A stretch of DNA of 64,000 bases, taken from Rikenellaceae bacterium. Lineage in GTDB: Bacteria; Bacteroidota; Bacteroidia; Bacteroidales; Rikenellaceae. The number at the start of each line of letters is the position of its first letter. The stretch's first letter is position 1. The position numbers were made by a program, and so were the translations under genes. The notes under the pieces were generated by a model. The model did not search any database, was not told where the DNA came from, and saw only the letters and a list, made by a program, of their open reading frames with translations. Positions 62,411 to 64,000 of this stretch are shown one piece after another. The DNA lies in the NCBI GenBank assembly GCA_015060165.1, contig SUZC01000005.1, forward strand, positions 1-64,000, read 5' to 3'.

Positions 62411-63760
62411 ATGATCAAAATAATAACCTACGGCACATACGACCTTTTACATCAAGGTCATATAAACCTACTTCGTAGAGCAAAAGAGTTGGGTGATTAC
62501 CTCATTGTTGGGGTTACTAGTGACTCTTTTGACAGAGGTAGAGGAAAACTTAATGTGCGAAATAATGTCCTTGAACGTGTGGAAGCAGTCAAAGCTACTG
62601 GTTATGCAGATGAGGTAATCATTGAGGATTATGTAGGACAGAAGATAGATGATATTCAAAAGTATAATATTGATATATTTGCTATTGGATCTGATTGGGA
62701 GGGTAAGTTTGATTATCTCAATGAGTTTACAAAAGTGGTTTATCTCCCAAGAACTGAGGGGATAAGTTCTACGATGCTTCGAGCTGAGACTACAACTGAC
62801 GTACGAATAGGTATAATTGGTTGTGGTCGTGTGGCAAGACGTTTTCCTGCGGAGGCAGAGGTTGTTAGCGGATTGAAGATTCTTGCAACATATGATATCA
62901 ATCAGACAGAAGCTGAATGCTTGGCATCAAATGTTGAAGGAGTTAAAGCTTGTTGTTCCATAGAAGAATTATATGATGCTGTTGATGCTGTATATATTGC
63001 AACGCCTCATTTGTCGCATTACCAATATATAAAGAATGCTATTCATGCTGGTAAACACGTCCTTTGCGAGACTCCATTGGTTTTGAAAGGAGAGGAGGCT
63101 AAGGAGCTATTTGCTTTAGCAGAAGAAAAAAATGTGATCTTGATGGAAGCCAATAAGACAGCCCATTGTCCTGCGTTTAATCACTTGATGGTAATGATTA
63201 AATCTGGAGTTATAGGTGAAGTGGTGGATATTGAAGCATCTTTATCTAAACTTTGGGATGACCAGAAGTCACTTCGTGAGTTCGACCCTAATCAGGCCGG
63301 TGGTTCGCTATATGAATTGGGTAGTTATCCATTATTGCCTATTATTCGTCTTTTGGGATGCCAATATGAAAACCTGAATCTATATTCTCGTATGAAGAAT
63401 GGAGTGGATATGTATACCAAAGGTGTAATGCGTTATCCTCATGCGGTCTGTTCGTTTAAGGTGGGTTTGGGTGTAAAGACTGAGGGTAATCTTGTGATTT
63501 CAGGAACCAAAGGTTATGCATACGTCCCTGCTCCATGGTGGAAGACGGATTACTTTGAACTTCGTTACGAAGATCAGAATAAGAATCAGAAGTTTTTCTA
63601 TAAGTGGGATGGCGCAGGGTTGAGATATGAAATACAGGAGTTTATTTCTTGTATTTTAAATAAGCGTTTTTCCACTTCTCGTCTTCGTAGAAGAGAATCT
63701 ATTTGCATGGCTGAGGTGATGGAGCAGTTTACTAATCGTATAAACTTTATGGAAATATGA
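62411..63760 (+). CDS. Cytidylyltransferase-like domain fused to Gfo/Idh/MocA oxidoreductase
   Basis: The 449-residue protein has two parts. Residues 1-129 are a TagD/GCT-like nucleotidyltransferase with GTYD (8-11), H14 and H17 of the HxGH site, and RTEGISST (114-121). Residues 131-449 are a Gfo/Idh/MocA dehydrogenase with GIIGCGRVARRF (134-145) and the phrase HVLCETPLVLKG. In the family motif EKP the lysine is Thr here (E219-T220-P221). It could activate a polyol or sugar phosphate with CTP and oxidise or reduce the sugar. The link is an inference. Its stop overlaps the start of the SDR gene (ATGA). Confidence 0.83.
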   Translation: MIKIITYGTYDLLHQGHINLLRRAKELGDYLIVGVTSDSFDRGRGKLNVRNNVLERVEAVKATGYADEVIIEDYVGQKIDDIQKYNIDIFAIGSDWEGKFDYLNEFTKVVYLPRTEGISSTMLRAETTTDVRIGIIGCGRVARRFPAEAEVVSGLKILATYDINQTEAECLASNVEGVKACCSIEELYDAVDAVYIATPHLSHYQYIKNAIHAGKHVLCETPLVLKGEEAKELFALAEEKNVILMEANKTAHCPAFNHLMVMIKSGVIGEVVDIEASLSKLWDDQKSLREFDPNQAGGSLYELGSYPLLPIIRLLGCQYENLNLYSRMKNGVDMYTKGVMRYPHAVCSFKVGLGVKTEGNLVISGTKGYAYVPAPWWKTDYFELRYEDQNKNQKFFYKWDGAGLRYEIQEFISCILNKRFSTSRLRRRESICMAEVMEQFTNRINFMEI

Positions 63761-64000
63761 GAAAGGCGTTAGTAGTTGGAGGCGCGAATGGCATTGGTTT
63801 AAGTATCGCTACAGAATTGGCGAATAAACAAGATATAGAGAAAGTTTATATTGTAGATAAAGCTTTTTTTTCTGATGAATATTCTAATGAAAAGTTTGAT
63901 GTTTATCAATTTGATTTAACTCAAGAAGACTACTCTATTTTTGATAAGTTTAAGGATATTGATACCTTGATGATTACAGCTGGTTTTGGCCGATTGGCTT
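63757..64000 (+). CDS. SDR-family oxidoreductase (partial, runs off the window)
   Basis: The frame begins at the ATG overlapping the stop of the fusion gene and continues to the window end (81 codons). It has a Rossmann start ALVVGGANGIGLSIATELA and then TLMITAGFG where NAG is usual, both typical of short-chain dehydrogenases. The active site is not in view. Coupled translation with the cytidylyltransferase fusion suggests they act on the same compound. Confidence 0.78.
   Translation, partial: MRKALVVGGANGIGLSIATELANKQDIEKVYIVDKAFFSDEYSNEKFDVYQFDLTQEDYSIFDKFKDIDTLMITAGFGRLA

Overview
The window looks like a chromosomal segment of a gut Bacteroidales bacterium, most likely Alistipes-like (the genus is an inference from gene content and style). 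Support for the phylum comes from -7 promoter boxes of the TAnnTTTG type (one textbook TTTG-N19-TAnnTTTG promoter precedes tRNA-Gln), from a UpxY-type capsule antiterminator, from a CarboxypepD_reg/plug/barrel outer-membrane protein, a LytTR two-component system, and many secreted glycan-degrading enzymes. No IS element, integrase, phage gene or CRISPR array was seen.

Region 1 (1-24.6 kb) is almost entirely on the minus strand. It starts with a possible operon: YihY-type membrane protein, Rossmann/DUF2520 protein, KdsC phosphatase, YbaK-type deacylase and a serine-type sulfatase. Next come secreted carbohydrate enzymes without a SusC/SusD pair: a GH95 fucosidase, a NamZ-type (DUF1343) exo-muramidase and two GH78-type rhamnosidases, with tRNA-Gln between the last two. 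They are followed by a secreted transglutaminase-like protein, a large outer-membrane barrel protein, a small Gln-rich secreted protein, a LytTR response regulator with its LytS-type kinase, a gamma-carbonic-anhydrase-like protein, a PDZ aspartyl protease and MazG.

Region 2 (24.6-38.9 kb) is mixed: a GH20 hexosaminidase, a LOG-type protein, PheT, an EamA transporter, a UbiA/MqnP prenyltransferase, LepA and a long-chain acyl-CoA ligase. It ends with an ECF sigma factor, a membrane protein with a TonB C-terminal domain in the anti-sigma position, and a beta-propeller lipoprotein.

Region 3 (38.9-40.3 kb) holds tRNA-Gly(CCC). Behind it is a 224-bp tandem array in which the 3' end of the tRNA and its terminator recur. 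Then follow a gene-free stretch and a structured leader.

Region 4 (40.3-64 kb, plus strand) is a capsule/O-antigen locus. It encodes a UpxY antiterminator, a membrane-bound 4,6-dehydratase, a UDP-sugar dehydrogenase, a complete dTDP-L-rhamnose pathway (order A-C-D-B), a Wzy polymerase, a Wzx flippase, several glycosyltransferases and a UDP-L-FucNAc-type module (inverting dehydratase, reductase, 2-epimerase). The dehydratase-reductase part of that module occurs twice as a 2.03-kb direct repeat, with only four synonymous differences seen, all near the 5' end. The two copies flank a glycosyltransferase and the flippase, and the first copy ends in a truncated epimerase. Downstream lie a degenerate glycosyltransferase and a cytidylyltransferase fused to a Gfo/Idh/MocA oxidoreductase. 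The window ends inside an SDR gene. Base composition falls clearly toward A+T from about 47.8 kb, as is usual for exchanged capsule genes, while the duplicated sugar-nucleotide genes are less A+T-rich.
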